Of a DNA stretch of 64,000 nt, positions 34,696 through 43,596 are shown piece after piece. The translations under genes and the position numbers were made by a program. Source of the DNA: Glutamicibacter mishrai (GTDB lineage: Bacteria > Actinomycetota > Actinomycetes > Actinomycetales > Micrococcaceae). The notes beneath the pieces were generated by a model. The model saw only the letters and a program-made list of their open reading frames with translations. It was not told where the DNA came from and did not search any database. The stretch is taken from assembly GCF_012221945.1 (NCBI RefSeq), contig NZ_CP032549.1:868001-932000 (forward strand), given 5' to 3'. The number at the start of each line of letters is the position of its first letter. The stretch's first letter is position 1.

Positions 34696-35814
34696 CTAGA
34701 GGCCTGAAAGCAGCTGGTTCAGCTTCTTCGTAGCCATCCCGGGTTCGGTGGTGGCGAAGAAGTACAGGGCCAGCTGTTTTTGCTGTCCGGCGACGCCGCT
34801 GGCTGCCAGCTTCGCGGCGCGCTCTGCCAACCCGTTGGCGTTGCCCAAGTGCTGTTCCTGGGGCAGCCCGTCACGCAGCTTGCTCGGTCGCTCGGCAGCG
34901 AGCAGCAGCGGGATATTCAATGCGACAGCGTCGTAGGCCATGGCTGAGGTGTCGCAAATGGCGACGTCTGCCCAGACCAGGGATTGCGAAGCATCCTTGA
35001 CCGGGTCAATGGTCGATTCGAATCGTGCCTGCAAGGAAGCGACGGCTTTTTTCGCTTCGGCCGAGATGTCGCCGGTCTTGGGATGGGGACGGAAGCGCAC
35101 CTCGAAACGGTCATCATTAACCAGTTGCGCGAGGATCCGCTCGCCCAGCCTGATGACCGAGGAATAGGCCATGGCTTCGGAGTCGCCTTCCCAGGTCGGG
35201 GCGTAGAGGACCCGGATCTTTTCCGATGGTCCTTCCAATTCCAGGGAATCGAGCTGGGGGCGACCGATCTGCACCAGATGGGAGGCATCGAATCGCGAAA
35301 TGTTTTCCATGATGCGCTCTACCGCTGCCGGCCCGGCGACGCAGGCGTAGTCATAGGCTTTGAGCTGGTTTGAAACCATCGAGGCTTTTTCGCTCTCGCC
35401 ATGGTTCAGGTGGATGTGCGCTGGGCCGTTGAAGCGCAGCATGGTGAAGTTGCGCTGGGCATTGTTCACGTAGCTGATTGATTTGGTGTTCCACTCGCGG
35501 AGCTTGGATTCGATGTGTTCCATGGAACGAGTGAACAATACCGGCAGGGTGCTGGCGCCCAGTGCTTGCCGTGCGCTGAGTGAATCCATCAGCACCAGGC
35601 CGATACGCAGGCCCTGCTGGGCCAGACGTTCAAAGGTCCCCAGCCAGACACCTAATTGGTAGAACTGGCCGGGGCCTTCGGCAAAGAAGAGAACATGGTC
35701 GGCTTGTTGTATTTCCCGTTGGCTCTGGACGATTTCGGCTCGCACCGATCGCTCTGCGATTAATGAGCGTGCTTTACCTGTCGCCTGAGTCAGTTGGGAA
35801 GGAATCAATGCCAT
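34696..35814 (-). CDS. CDP-glycerol glycerophosphotransferase-like protein
   Basis: 372 residues. A TagF/TagB-type (PF04464) C-terminal domain has IRVLYAPTWEG, VRFRPHPKTG and ADVAICDTSAMAYDAVALNIP, the three signature blocks of this GT-B fold. The N-terminal ~180 residues are variable. No signal peptide is present, so it works at the cytoplasmic membrane face. The family polymerises glycerol- or ribitol-phosphate for teichoic acids, but members also act in glycan modification. No other wall-polymer genes are adjacent. It is 20 bp after the zinc-binding lipoprotein gene on the same strand. Confidence 0.82.
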   Translation of the reverse strand: MALIPSQLTQATGKARSLIAERSVRAEIVQSQREIQQADHVLFFAEGPGQFYQLGVWLGTFERLAQQGLRIGLVLMDSLSARQALGASTLPVLFTRSMEHIESKLREWNTKSISYVNNAQRNFTMLRFNGPAHIHLNHGESEKASMVSNQLKAYDYACVAGPAAVERIMENISRFDASHLVQIGRPQLDSLELEGPSEKIRVLYAPTWEGDSEAMAYSSVIRLGERILAQLVNDDRFEVRFRPHPKTGDISAEAKKAVASLQARFESTIDPVKDASQSLVWADVAICDTSAMAYDAVALNIPLLLAAERPSKLRDGLPQEQHLGNANGLAERAAKLAASGVAGQQKQLALYFFATTEPGMATKKLNQLLSGL

Positions 35815-35834
35815 ATACGTAGTCTACGTACCTC

Positions 35835-36839
35835 TTAGCCGTTGATCGCGGAAGCCAAGTTCGAAATGTTGGAATTCATCCAATCCAAGTAGCTGGAATC
35901 GTCCTGAATGGTTTCCGAGAAGTCGACGACAGGCACCTTGCCGGATTCTGCGTTCTTCTTCAGGGCTTTGGTTTCATTTCCCTCGGTCTGGACGTTGTAG
36001 GCCAGGATGTCGCTCTTGCCATTGACCAGTAGGTCCTGGGCCTTCTTCAGCGTCATCGGGGCAATGCCTTCGCCCTCTTCGATAGCCTCGCTCAATCCCT
36101 CGGGAGTGGTGTTCTCCATGCCGGCGTCATCAAGCAGATGGAACGGGACAGGCTCGGTCATCACGAACTTCTTGCCCGCCAGCTTGGCATCGCTGAGCTG
36201 GGTCTGGAGCTGCTTGATCCCTGCGTTGAATTCATCGGCGTTTTTTGTGTACTGCTGGGCGTTGGCCGCATCAGCCTTGCCGAAGGTATCCGCTAGTTCA
36301 TCAGCGAGCGCGGACATCGAGTCAAGGTCGTACCAGATGTGCTCGTTGTAGCCGGCATGATCATGGCCTTCATGCGATTCTTCGTCAGCGTGCTCGGCGT
36401 GCTCTTCAGCACTTTCGCCTTCATGTGCTTCTTCTTCCTCATGCTCTTTGGCAATCGGCGAAGTATCCACAGCGTGGATCAGCTGGACATTCGAGGCCTG
36501 GTCACTGGGCAGGGACTGGACCAGCGAGTCCATGAATTGGTCGTATCCCCCGCCGTTGGCGAGAACTACATTCGCTTCTGACACGGTGAGCTTGTCGCGC
36601 GTGGTTGGCTCGTAGGAGTGCGGGTCTTGGGCGGCCGAGGTGATGATCTCGCTGACGCTGACATTGTCGCCGCCAACGGCACGGGCAACTTGGCCGTAGA
36701 CGTTGGTCGTTGCTACAACTTTGACGGCAGAGGTGTCGCCTTCACTTGCTTCGCTGCCGGTACTCGCACAACCGGCGAGGATCATGCCCGCCGCTGGTAC
36801 GGCAACGGCCATGGCAAGCAAAGAGCGATACTTCTTCAT
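35835..36839 (-). CDS. Zinc-type ABC transporter substrate-binding lipoprotein (ZnuA-like)
   Basis: 334 residues. Lipoprotein signal ends at lipobox ILAGC. The mature part has VVATTNVYGQVARAVGG, a metal-ligand His in AAQDPHSYEPT, a His/Glu-rich charged loop around residues 130-165 (EHEEEEAHEGE, HADEESHEGHDHAG), a second His in EHIWYD, and a third in PFHLLDDAG. This is the A-I/ZnuA pattern. The start at 36839 follows GGAG at 7 bp. Its permease and ATPase genes are not adjacent, so it is an orphan. Two operator-like repeats upstream suggest metal-responsive repression. Confidence 0.9.
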   Translation of the reverse strand: MKKYRSLLAMAVAVPAAGMILAGCASTGSEASEGDTSAVKVVATTNVYGQVARAVGGDNVSVSEIITSAAQDPHSYEPTTRDKLTVSEANVVLANGGGYDQFMDSLVQSLPSDQASNVQLIHAVDTSPIAKEHEEEEAHEGESAEEHAEHADEESHEGHDHAGYNEHIWYDLDSMSALADELADTFGKADAANAQQYTKNADEFNAGIKQLQTQLSDAKLAGKKFVMTEPVPFHLLDDAGMENTTPEGLSEAIEEGEGIAPMTLKKAQDLLVNGKSDILAYNVQTEGNETKALKKNAESGKVPVVDFSETIQDDSSYLDWMNSNISNLASAING

Positions 36840-36868
36840 TCTGGTTCTCCATCCAAACAAGATTGCTA

Positions 36869-36905
36869 TTGAGAACAATTCTACATTACTTTTGAGAACC
36901 GTTCG
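36869..36905 (-). promoter_or_regulatory. Two operator-like repeats upstream of the ZnuA-like gene
   Basis: TTGAGAAC occurs at 36869-36876 and 36892-36899, 23 bp apart. Each is followed by an inverted partner: GAGAAcaaTTCTaC and GAGAACcGTTCgC. The layout suits a Zur or other metal-dependent regulator with two dimers side by side. The regulator is not in the window. Confidence 0.5.
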
Positions 36906-36908
36906 CAC

Positions 36909-38177
36909 CTAGGCGTCTGCGTTGGCGGCAAACAGGGATCGTTTGCCGTGCGCTCCACCGGTACCGGTTGCCTTGACCACCATCACTGCAATAGCCGTGG
37001 TCACGGGAATAGCCAGTACCAATCCAATAGAACCAATCAGGATCCGAATAACTTCCTCAGCCATCTCCCCGGAGCTCAACGTCACGCCGAATCCCTGGTT
37101 GCTCATGGCCGCAATCGCCAAGATCGGCAAGGCCGCACCGGCGTAGGCGAAGGCAATGGTGTACACCGTGGAGGCGATATGGTCGCGGCCAATGCGCATC
37201 CCGCGGAAGAACAATTCCTTGGCCGATGCCTTGGGCGAAGTTTCAGCCAACTCCCACACCGTGGCGGACTGCGTAATGGTCACGTCATTGAGGACGCCCA
37301 TGCCGCCAACCAGTACACCGCAGATCAGCAGGCCAGGCAGGGAAATCTGCGGAGCCACGGTGGCTAGCGTCATCGACGATTCGTCATTGGCCCCGGTGAG
37401 CGCCGCGGCATCTGTCAGCCACAGGGCCAGGGCCGCGGTGACCCCCAGACCGAACAGCGTGCCCAGCAAAGCAGTGGATGTCTTGGCATTGAGCCCATGG
37501 GCAAAATACAAGGCCACGAACATGATGGCCGTGGCGCCGGTCAGGCCGACCACCACCGGATTCCCGCCTTCAATGAGCGCGGGAACCATGAAGAAGATCA
37601 TGAAAGCGATGCCGCCAACCAGACCGATCACCGCGCGGGCGCCACGCCAGCCAGCCACCAGCACCACGACCACGCCATAGGCAATGGCCAGAAGGGTCAT
37701 CGGCAATGTGCGCACGAAGTCAACAAAAACATAGGGGCTTCCGCTGGTGGTATCAACCTTTGAAAGATCCAGATAGCGCAAGGTATCACCCGGGCGGACA
37801 TCTCGCGATTGCAGCATTTCTGGCGGGATCTCCATCTGGATTTCTGCTCCGCCTGAGGCCGGCATGACATAGGTGACCGTGCATTCCAGCGTTTTGCCGC
37901 CGACGTCCGCCAATCCTTCGGAGGAAGGGCAGGTTTCCACGCCGCTGCGAGTGACCGTGCCGGTGGCCATCGTGGCGCCGCCGGCAGTATCCATCGAGCC
38001 GTCGAGGGCGAATTTGTCGTAGGTTCCCTTAGGCCACAAGGCAATGACCATAACCAGAGCCAGCACGCCGATCGGTGCGAGCAGGGCCCACAGTATTATC
38101 GAAGCGCGATGCCGGCGCTTGGGATCTTGCAATATCGGTTCGTCATGGTGATGGTGGCCCACTGGGTCTTGCTCCAA
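36909..38177 (-). CDS. YibE/F-family membrane protein
   Basis: 422 residues. A short His-rich N-terminus (VGHHHHDEP) precedes one membrane helix, an extracytoplasmic domain of about 110 residues, then about seven helices. TLPMTLLAIAYGVVVVLVAGWRG and GALGVLNDVTITQ-like GGMGVLNDVTITQSATVWEL are the YibE/F signature. Transport or regulatory function has been suggested for the family but is not established. It is followed by the ZnuA-like gene after 70 bp, and the N-terminal His run may bind metal. Confidence 0.88.
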   Translation of the reverse strand: MEQDPVGHHHHDEPILQDPKRRHRASIILWALLAPIGVLALVMVIALWPKGTYDKFALDGSMDTAGGATMATGTVTRSGVETCPSSEGLADVGGKTLECTVTYVMPASGGAEIQMEIPPEMLQSRDVRPGDTLRYLDLSKVDTTSGSPYVFVDFVRTLPMTLLAIAYGVVVVLVAGWRGARAVIGLVGGIAFMIFFMVPALIEGGNPVVVGLTGATAIMFVALYFAHGLNAKTSTALLGTLFGLGVTAALALWLTDAAALTGANDESSMTLATVAPQISLPGLLICGVLVGGMGVLNDVTITQSATVWELAETSPKASAKELFFRGMRIGRDHIASTVYTIAFAYAGAALPILAIAAMSNQGFGVTLSSGEMAEEVIRILIGSIGLVLAIPVTTAIAVMVVKATGTGGAHGKRSLFAANADA

Positions 38178-38297
38178 ATCAATAAAGGCGAATCGTCTGC
38201 ATCAAGTCTAAGAGCACTTCGGAGGCAACCTTGGGATGATCGATAAATCCTCCGCAAGGTTCATGTCGCTGGGGACGATCAGCGAGAGAATTGAGCT

Positions 38298-39470
38298 ATG
38301 AGCTTGCCACACTATTTGCCTCCCCCTGCGCCCAGAGCCGATCAGGAGCAGTCTTTTGCTTTCCATCGGCTCATGCGCCGAAACCACAACTACCGGTGGT
38401 GGCGCCCGCTGGCCTTCGCCGGAACCGGGCTGGGATTTTTTGTCGCATCGTTCATCGTCGTCATGCTGATGATCTTTGTCGTGGCCATGCTCAATCCGGC
38501 TACGTGGGCGGCCGATGCCAGTGGTTCGCCCGACTCGGTATTGACCGAGGCAGAGCTCGACATGGCCTCGCCTATCGACTTCTCCATAACCATGGCGTCA
38601 TTGATCATCATGATCCCGGCGGTCTATCTGGCATATCTATTGCTTGGCTCCAAGCCAGTCGGCCAGTTGGTTTCCGTGGCCGGAAGACTGCGTTGGCGCT
38701 GGTTCGGATTGGCCATTGGCGCTAGCGCATTGCTCTTCGCCGCGTACTTCGCCCTGAGCTTCGCGCTGTCGGCAGCTGGCATTGGTGAGCCAACGGACGC
38801 GGCACCTATCAAACCGCCCGCGGATCCATTGTTCTTCGCGCTGCTGGTTATCCTGCTGACGCCTTTTCAATGCGCAGCCGAGGAACTGGTCTTCCGCGGG
38901 GCGTTGATGCAGATCATCGGCAGCTGGCTGAAGCATCCGCTCTTTGCGATCCTTCTGCCGGTGCCGTTATTCACCTTCGGCCACCTTTATGACGTGTACG
39001 GGTTGCTGGATGTGACAGCGTTCGCCATTGCCGCCGGCTATCTTGCCTGGCGCACCGGCGGGTTGGAAGCTCCGATGGCGATGCACATCATCAACAACAC
39101 CTTCCTGTTCCTGCTCGGCGCCATGGGCCAGATTGATTTGAACGCTACCGAGTCCGGACCGATGTCTCTGGTCTTCTCGGTCGTCTTCACGGCGCTTTTG
39201 ACGTTTGTCTTGGTGAAACTGGCCGACAAGAATAATGTTGCCCGTACCGCCGGTCCGACTCCTGCAGCGGCGCAGCCGCCTCTGTTGCAGCCGTGGCCGA
39301 TGGCGCATCCGGTCTATCACCAGAACCAGGCTCATTGGGCTCCGCCAATGGATCCGTCCGCGCCACCAGCTTCAGCGCCGTACTCGCAGGATTTCCCGCC
39401 AGCCAACGGGCACCCTCCAGCGCCTCCAGTCGACTCAACACCGAACGCCGGAGACAACCACGACCGATAA
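38298..39470 (+). CDS. CPBP-family intramembrane glutamic protease
   Basis: 390 residues with about eight membrane helices. The catalytic EExxxR is in CAAEELVFRGALMQ, the second motif FGHLYD supplies a His and the third HIINN completes the CPBP/Abi set. A Pro/Ala-rich cytoplasmic tail of about 70 residues with Tyr, His and Pro follows (QPWPMAHPVYHQNQ). CAAX-processing-like proteases of this kind process small membrane peptides or act in bacteriocin self-protection; no peptide gene is visible beside it. Confidence 0.88.
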   Translation: MSLPHYLPPPAPRADQEQSFAFHRLMRRNHNYRWWRPLAFAGTGLGFFVASFIVVMLMIFVVAMLNPATWAADASGSPDSVLTEAELDMASPIDFSITMASLIIMIPAVYLAYLLLGSKPVGQLVSVAGRLRWRWFGLAIGASALLFAAYFALSFALSAAGIGEPTDAAPIKPPADPLFFALLVILLTPFQCAAEELVFRGALMQIIGSWLKHPLFAILLPVPLFTFGHLYDVYGLLDVTAFAIAAGYLAWRTGGLEAPMAMHIINNTFLFLLGAMGQIDLNATESGPMSLVFSVVFTALLTFVLVKLADKNNVARTAGPTPAAAQPPLLQPWPMAHPVYHQNQAHWAPPMDPSAPPASAPYSQDFPPANGHPPAPPVDSTPNAGDNHDR

Positions 39471-39486
39471 CGGTGACTTGATACAA

Positions 39487-39533
39487 GACAAGGGGTTCTT
39501 GCCACGATCTTTTCGTGGCAAGAACCCCTTGTC
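39487..39533. terminator. Bidirectional terminator
   Basis: A perfect stem of about 20 bp, starting GACAAGGGGTTCTTGCCACG, with a short T-rich loop lies between the convergent CPBP and baeRF-like genes. Confidence 0.95.
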
Positions 39534-39547
39534 TCGTTAATTTCTTT

Positions 39548-40678
39548 TTAGGATTTCGCCCAGCGCAACAGGGCCGCAATGCCCGCGCCGTCCGGAATCA
39601 TTGAATCAGGGACATACCGGATCGTCGCATCAGTGAGGGCTGTGGCCCGCAGGAGCACTTCCGGTGCCGGCCATTCGCCGGCCACGAGCTCCGCATGGTC
39701 ATCGCCTTCTTGGTGAGCGATCCACGGTTCTGCGCTCAAGGCACGCAGCGTGTGCTCGTCCTGGTATTGGCCCACGAGAACCGTTTCGGCCTGCGCCGAT
39801 TGCAACGCGGTGACCACCTCGTCGAGACCCACCGCCAACAGCGATCGTCCGTTGCCTGACTGCGCTGCGACTTTTGCTTCCAAGTCGGCCAGCGCTTTGG
39901 ATTTCACATCTTCGACCATCTTGCTGATCTGGGCGTCAATCTGCTTTGAATCTGCACCGCCTGTCCTGGTGTGCGAGTCGATGACTTCCACATAATCACG
40001 CAAGGCCACTGGCACCTGGGCGATGACAGCCTCGCGAGCCTTGATATCCCCGGAGATCACGATCAGGCGAACGTAATTCTCAGCGGACATCTTCTTGATC
40101 AGCTCGGCGACTTCATCAGCGTTCCTGCGCACCATTTCATCGGCGGCCGCCTGTGCCTTGGGCTGGTCATATTCGCCGGGAACCTTGCGGGCGTGGTGGA
40201 TTTCCTCTGGCAGTCCAACAATCCCTTGACTGGCGATGCGTTCACGCGACGTCGTGTTGTACAGGTGCACTTCGCCGCCGTCCTTGCCTACCTCGGCGAC
40301 CAGATAGGAGAAGGAGCCACCGCGTGCTCGGGCCAACGCCGTGAAATTCGGGAAGGGACCAACATCCACCGATGGGCTCTGGACCTTGAGGCCTGGAATG
40401 ATTTCGTTCAGGACAACTTCGCCATCGTGGACGGCGACAAAGCGTGCAACCGGTGCCCTGAGTCCCTCAGCAGGTTCCAACGCACCAGTCAAAGCTTGGA
40501 CATCGGCAGCCTGGGCTTGCTGGGATTTAAGCAATTTGGCGACGTCGTCGGGAAGCCGGTCAGCTGCTTCTTGGGCTCCCGTCGTGCCCAGTGAAGCATC
40601 CACGAGAGCGGTGCTCCATGAACCATTCCTTCGGTAGAGCGAAGCGTCGATTCCATTAGAATCCGCGCGTAGTGCCAT
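39548..40678 (-). CDS. baeRF/Rv2629-like protein (release-factor-1-related fold)
   Basis: 376 residues. The N-terminal ~130 residues and the central YVEVIDSHTRTGGADSKQIDAQISKMV region, with LLAVGLDEVVTALQSAQAETVLVGQY, match the bacterial archaeo-eukaryotic release factor family 2, whose best known member is Mycobacterium tuberculosis Rv2629. The domain is related to eRF1 middle and C domains and to Vms1, which act on stalled ribosomes. The start at 40678 follows GAAGGGAG; a GTG six codons upstream is less likely. It is a single gene after a terminator. Confidence 0.82.
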   Translation of the reverse strand: MALRADSNGIDASLYRRNGSWSTALVDASLGTTGAQEAADRLPDDVAKLLKSQQAQAADVQALTGALEPAEGLRAPVARFVAVHDGEVVLNEIIPGLKVQSPSVDVGPFPNFTALARARGGSFSYLVAEVGKDGGEVHLYNTTSRERIASQGIVGLPEEIHHARKVPGEYDQPKAQAAADEMVRRNADEVAELIKKMSAENYVRLIVISGDIKAREAVIAQVPVALRDYVEVIDSHTRTGGADSKQIDAQISKMVEDVKSKALADLEAKVAAQSGNGRSLLAVGLDEVVTALQSAQAETVLVGQYQDEHTLRALSAEPWIAHQEGDDHAELVAGEWPAPEVLLRATALTDATIRYVPDSMIPDGAGIAALLRWAKS

Positions 40679-40818
40679 GCTGACTCCCTTCCGCACGCGA
40701 CCCTTGGCCGCGTTGCGACTAGATCCGTGGGACTAACCTAACATCACTATTCAGCGGCTGGAAGAGTTAACCAGAAACTAACTCGTGATTTGGAAGAAAT
40801 CAGCATGGCCGCAACAAT

Positions 40819-41928
40819 TTACCAGCGGCCGCGCCAGTACTGCGGAGGGTGTGATTTCTCGGCTCCAAGCAGCTGCGCGGCGTGATTCGGCCACTGCGGA
40901 TTGCCCAGGGCGGCCCGTCCGATGCTCACGCCATCGGCCTGGCCCGAGACCACGATATGTTCTGCCTGGATGGCATCGGTGATGACTCCCACCGCGGTGA
41001 CAAACGCGTCTTCAGGCAGTGACTGCTTGACTGCCTGCGCCAGCGACACCTGGTAGCCGGGTCCGGTTGGGCCATGGAATGCGCCGATGCCCGCGCTGGA
41101 AAGATCAAAGGCACGGACACCAAGCTCATACAATTCTTGGGCCAGCTTGACCGTATCGGCAATGCCCCAGCCTTCCTCGACCCAGTCCTCGCCGGAGAAG
41201 CGGATTCCCAGCGGCTTGTGGGCCGGCCAAACAGCCGAGATAGCCTGGACGATCTCGCGCAGGTACCGCGTGCGGTTCTCGAAGCTTCCACCATATTCGT
41301 CGGTGCGCTTATTGGTCAGCGGAGAGAGGAACTGGTGGATCAAGTAGCCGTGGGCCGCATGGATCTGGATCAGATCAAAACCTGCAGCATCGGCACGCTG
41401 TGCGGCAGCGGCCCAATCCTGGACCGAAGCAGCAATTTGCGCGGTGCTCATTTCCGTTGCCGGCTTCAAATCGAAAAGATCGCTCGGCGTGGAAGTGAAG
41501 GTCTCCCAACCTCCGTCTTCCTCGCTGATGCTGCCGAGCTTGCCGGCCTCTTCCAGCTCCGTGAGCCATCCGTAGGTGGACGCTTTCGCCCCAGCGTGGG
41601 CCAGCTGGACACCAGCCGCTGCCCCGTGGGAGCGGATGTATTCTGTGATGGGCTTCCATGCCTCGACTTGCTCGTCGTTCCACAATCCAGCGTCGCGGTC
41701 AGAGATGCGGCCTTCGGCAGCTACCGCAGTCGCCTCGGCGATGACCAGCGAGAAACCTCCGTGGGCCATGGACCCCAAATGGGCTAGGTGCCAAGTGGTT
41801 GGAACGCCATTGCGATCATTGATGGCGTACTGGCACATGGGCGGCAACACGACCCGATTTCGAAGCTGAAGTCCCTCTCCGCTCTTGGTTGGGATGGTTA
41901 CTGGGCTGAATAACTTGCTTTGTGGCAT
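40819..41928 (-). CDS. NADH:flavin oxidoreductase (old yellow enzyme, YqjM-like)
   Basis: 369 residues. The FMN TIM barrel begins LFSPVTIPTKSGEGLQLRNRVVLPPMCQY, with the Cys of the YqjM (thermophilic-like) class in PPMCQY. HAGAKAS and IHAAHGYLIHQFLSPLTNKR supply the substrate-binding His pair and the active-site Tyr/Arg region. RTDEYGGSFENRTRYLREIV and VSIGRAALGNPQWP complete the FMN site. These enzymes reduce activated alkenes with NAD(P)H, often for detoxification. Single gene on the minus strand. Confidence 0.93.
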   Translation of the reverse strand: MPQSKLFSPVTIPTKSGEGLQLRNRVVLPPMCQYAINDRNGVPTTWHLAHLGSMAHGGFSLVIAEATAVAAEGRISDRDAGLWNDEQVEAWKPITEYIRSHGAAAGVQLAHAGAKASTYGWLTELEEAGKLGSISEEDGGWETFTSTPSDLFDLKPATEMSTAQIAASVQDWAAAAQRADAAGFDLIQIHAAHGYLIHQFLSPLTNKRTDEYGGSFENRTRYLREIVQAISAVWPAHKPLGIRFSGEDWVEEGWGIADTVKLAQELYELGVRAFDLSSAGIGAFHGPTGPGYQVSLAQAVKQSLPEDAFVTAVGVITDAIQAEHIVVSGQADGVSIGRAALGNPQWPNHAAQLLGAEKSHPPQYWRGRW

Positions 41929-41987
41929 ACCTAGTACGACGTTGAGGCCGCCAATATTATTCCGCCCGGTAACATCATCCGTTCAGC

Positions 41988-43346
41988 TCACCGGCCGAGA
42001 ACGAGCACTGCCACCGACAGGTAGACAATCAATCCCGCGGCATCGACAAAGGTGGAAATGAAGGGATTGGAAAACACTGCCGGATCGGCTTTGAAGAACT
42101 TCCCGATGATCGGCATGGCTCCCCCGACGGCGGCGGCGATGCTGCACAGTGCCACGAGCGTCATCCCGATGATCATTCCGACTTCCAGTTCAAAGACCAC
42201 GCTCGCAATAAGGAAGCCGATTGCTCCGAGGCACAGCCCGAGCATCGCTCCGATACGCACTTCCCTGAACATGACGCGCCCCAGATCGCTCACCCGGACA
42301 TCGCCCATGGCCAGGGCGCGAGTGACGGTAGTGGCTGCCTGATTGCCGGTATTCCCGCCAATGCCGACAATCAGCGGGATGAACAGGCTCAAAACCACCA
42401 TAGACTCCAAGGTCTGCTCGAATGTGGCCAGCACCTGCACGGTCAGGGTGGCCCCTACGGCAAGGACCAACAGCCAGACAACACGTGCTCGCACCAGTTT
42501 GCGCAGCGGGGTTCCGAGGTAAGGGCGGTACAACGGCTCGGAGCCAGCGCTGCGCGCAGTGCGTAATTCCTCAGCGTCCTCCAGCAGATCTATGGCTTCG
42601 CCCAGTGGCAGTACTCCAATCAATCGTCCTTCGTTATCGAGCACTGGCATGAGATCCAGGTGGCGCTCAAGAGCCCGGCGCGCCGCCTCTGTATCTGGTT
42701 CCGATGCTTGGGCGGTGGGAATTTCAAAAGCTATGTTCGAGATGAGCAGATCCTGTGGCTGTCCGAGGAGGTCGGCTAGCCGTACTGCCCCGATGAATCG
42801 GCGGGTGCGGTCAACCACCATGATGAGGTGGCAGTGTTCGGTTGCGTTCAGCTGCGGGGTGATGCAGTTCAGCACCTGCCCGACGGTCAGTTCGGGATGC
42901 GTGCTGATGAACTGGGTGGTCATCCCCCGTCCCGCGCTTGAGTCGCGATAGCCCAGCAGCACCCCGGTTGCCTGGCGCTGCTGCTTATCCAGCCCGGCAA
43001 GCAGCCGGGTGGCGACGGTCGCTGGAAGCTCGTCGAGCAGGGACACCCGGTCTGCGGGTTCCAGGGCCGCGAAGGCTTCGACCACGGTTGCCTGCTGGAG
43101 CGTCTTGATGAGTTCCGCCTGTACCGGGGCATCGAGGTTCTGGAAGAGCTCCAGAGAGCGGTCCTTATCCAGCATGCGATAGAGGATCGCGGCGTCGGCG
43201 ATTTTCAGGGCTTCAAACTGCTCGATGAGCTGCCCTAGTTCCAGGCCCCGCAGGGTGGTTGCAAGACGCTGGAAATCCTCGGTTGCGAGGCAGTTGCGGA
43301 TTTCCTGAGAAGTAGTTGAAAAGTCTACGTATTCGAAGGTGAACAT
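41988..43346 (-). CDS. mgtE: Magnesium transporter MgtE
   Basis: 452 residues. The N domain (about 1-135) has LEPADRVSLLDELPATVATRLL. Two CBS domains follow (about 140-265) with VGQVLNCITPQLNATEHCHL and LMPVLDNEGRLIGVLPLGEA. The C-terminal pore domain of about five helices has LFIPLIVGIGGNTGNQAATTVTRALA, the GNxGNQ-type signature. MgtE imports Mg2+ through a channel gated by cytosolic Mg2+ binding. The start codon has only a weak ribosome binding site, and an upstream leader with a candidate leader peptide suggests translational or transcriptional control. Confidence 0.94.
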   Translation of the reverse strand: MFTFEYVDFSTTSQEIRNCLATEDFQRLATTLRGLELGQLIEQFEALKIADAAILYRMLDKDRSLELFQNLDAPVQAELIKTLQQATVVEAFAALEPADRVSLLDELPATVATRLLAGLDKQQRQATGVLLGYRDSSAGRGMTTQFISTHPELTVGQVLNCITPQLNATEHCHLIMVVDRTRRFIGAVRLADLLGQPQDLLISNIAFEIPTAQASEPDTEAARRALERHLDLMPVLDNEGRLIGVLPLGEAIDLLEDAEELRTARSAGSEPLYRPYLGTPLRKLVRARVVWLLVLAVGATLTVQVLATFEQTLESMVVLSLFIPLIVGIGGNTGNQAATTVTRALAMGDVRVSDLGRVMFREVRIGAMLGLCLGAIGFLIASVVFELEVGMIIGMTLVALCSIAAAVGGAMPIIGKFFKADPAVFSNPFISTFVDAAGLIVYLSVAVLVLGR

Positions 43347-43527
43347 GATTATCGTCCAAACGGTTCGTTGCGCGCAAATTCAAGGGCTCGCAAGCAACTA
43401 CTCACCGCTCTTCACCCAATCATGTGGGTGATAAATCAGTCAGTATTTGCGTGCATGAAAATGCGCATTCCAATAGCGGGAAGGCTACGAACTCGCCGAA
43501 CGCCCAGCTGTCCTGGAGCAGGAGAAA
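43347..43527 (-). promoter_or_regulatory. Leader of mgtE with inverted repeats
   Basis: This 181-bp part of the mgtE upstream region has no supported gene. CACCCAATCATGTGGGTG (43413-43430) forms a 6-bp hairpin. CCAGCTGTCCTG (43504-43515) pairs with CAGGA and CAGCTGG (43519-43535) in a bulged hairpin that covers the stop of the candidate leader peptide. I see no match to the M-box riboswitch. Confidence 0.4.
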
Positions 43528-43596
43528 TCAGCTGGCGCGTGAAAAAAGGATCTGGTGAGCTCGTAGATAGATAGATCGACTAGAACTGCCGTCCAT
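43528..43596 (-). CDS. Candidate leader peptide upstream of mgtE
   Basis: A 22-codon reading frame begins MDGSSSRSIYLR and ends FSRAS before TGA. AGGAGG, an ideal Shine-Dalgarno, lies 8 bp before the ATG, much stronger than the site of mgtE itself. The frame crosses a hairpin (43554-43606) whose 5' arm contains the Shine-Dalgarno and whose 3' arm is read as codons for Arg-Ala-His; a T6 tract follows within the frame. Three tandem tetranucleotides (TATC) lie inside it. The arrangement resembles transcription attenuation. Coding is inferred from the ribosome binding site and position only. Confidence 0.45.
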   Translation of the reverse strand: MDGSSSRSIYLRAHQILFSRAS

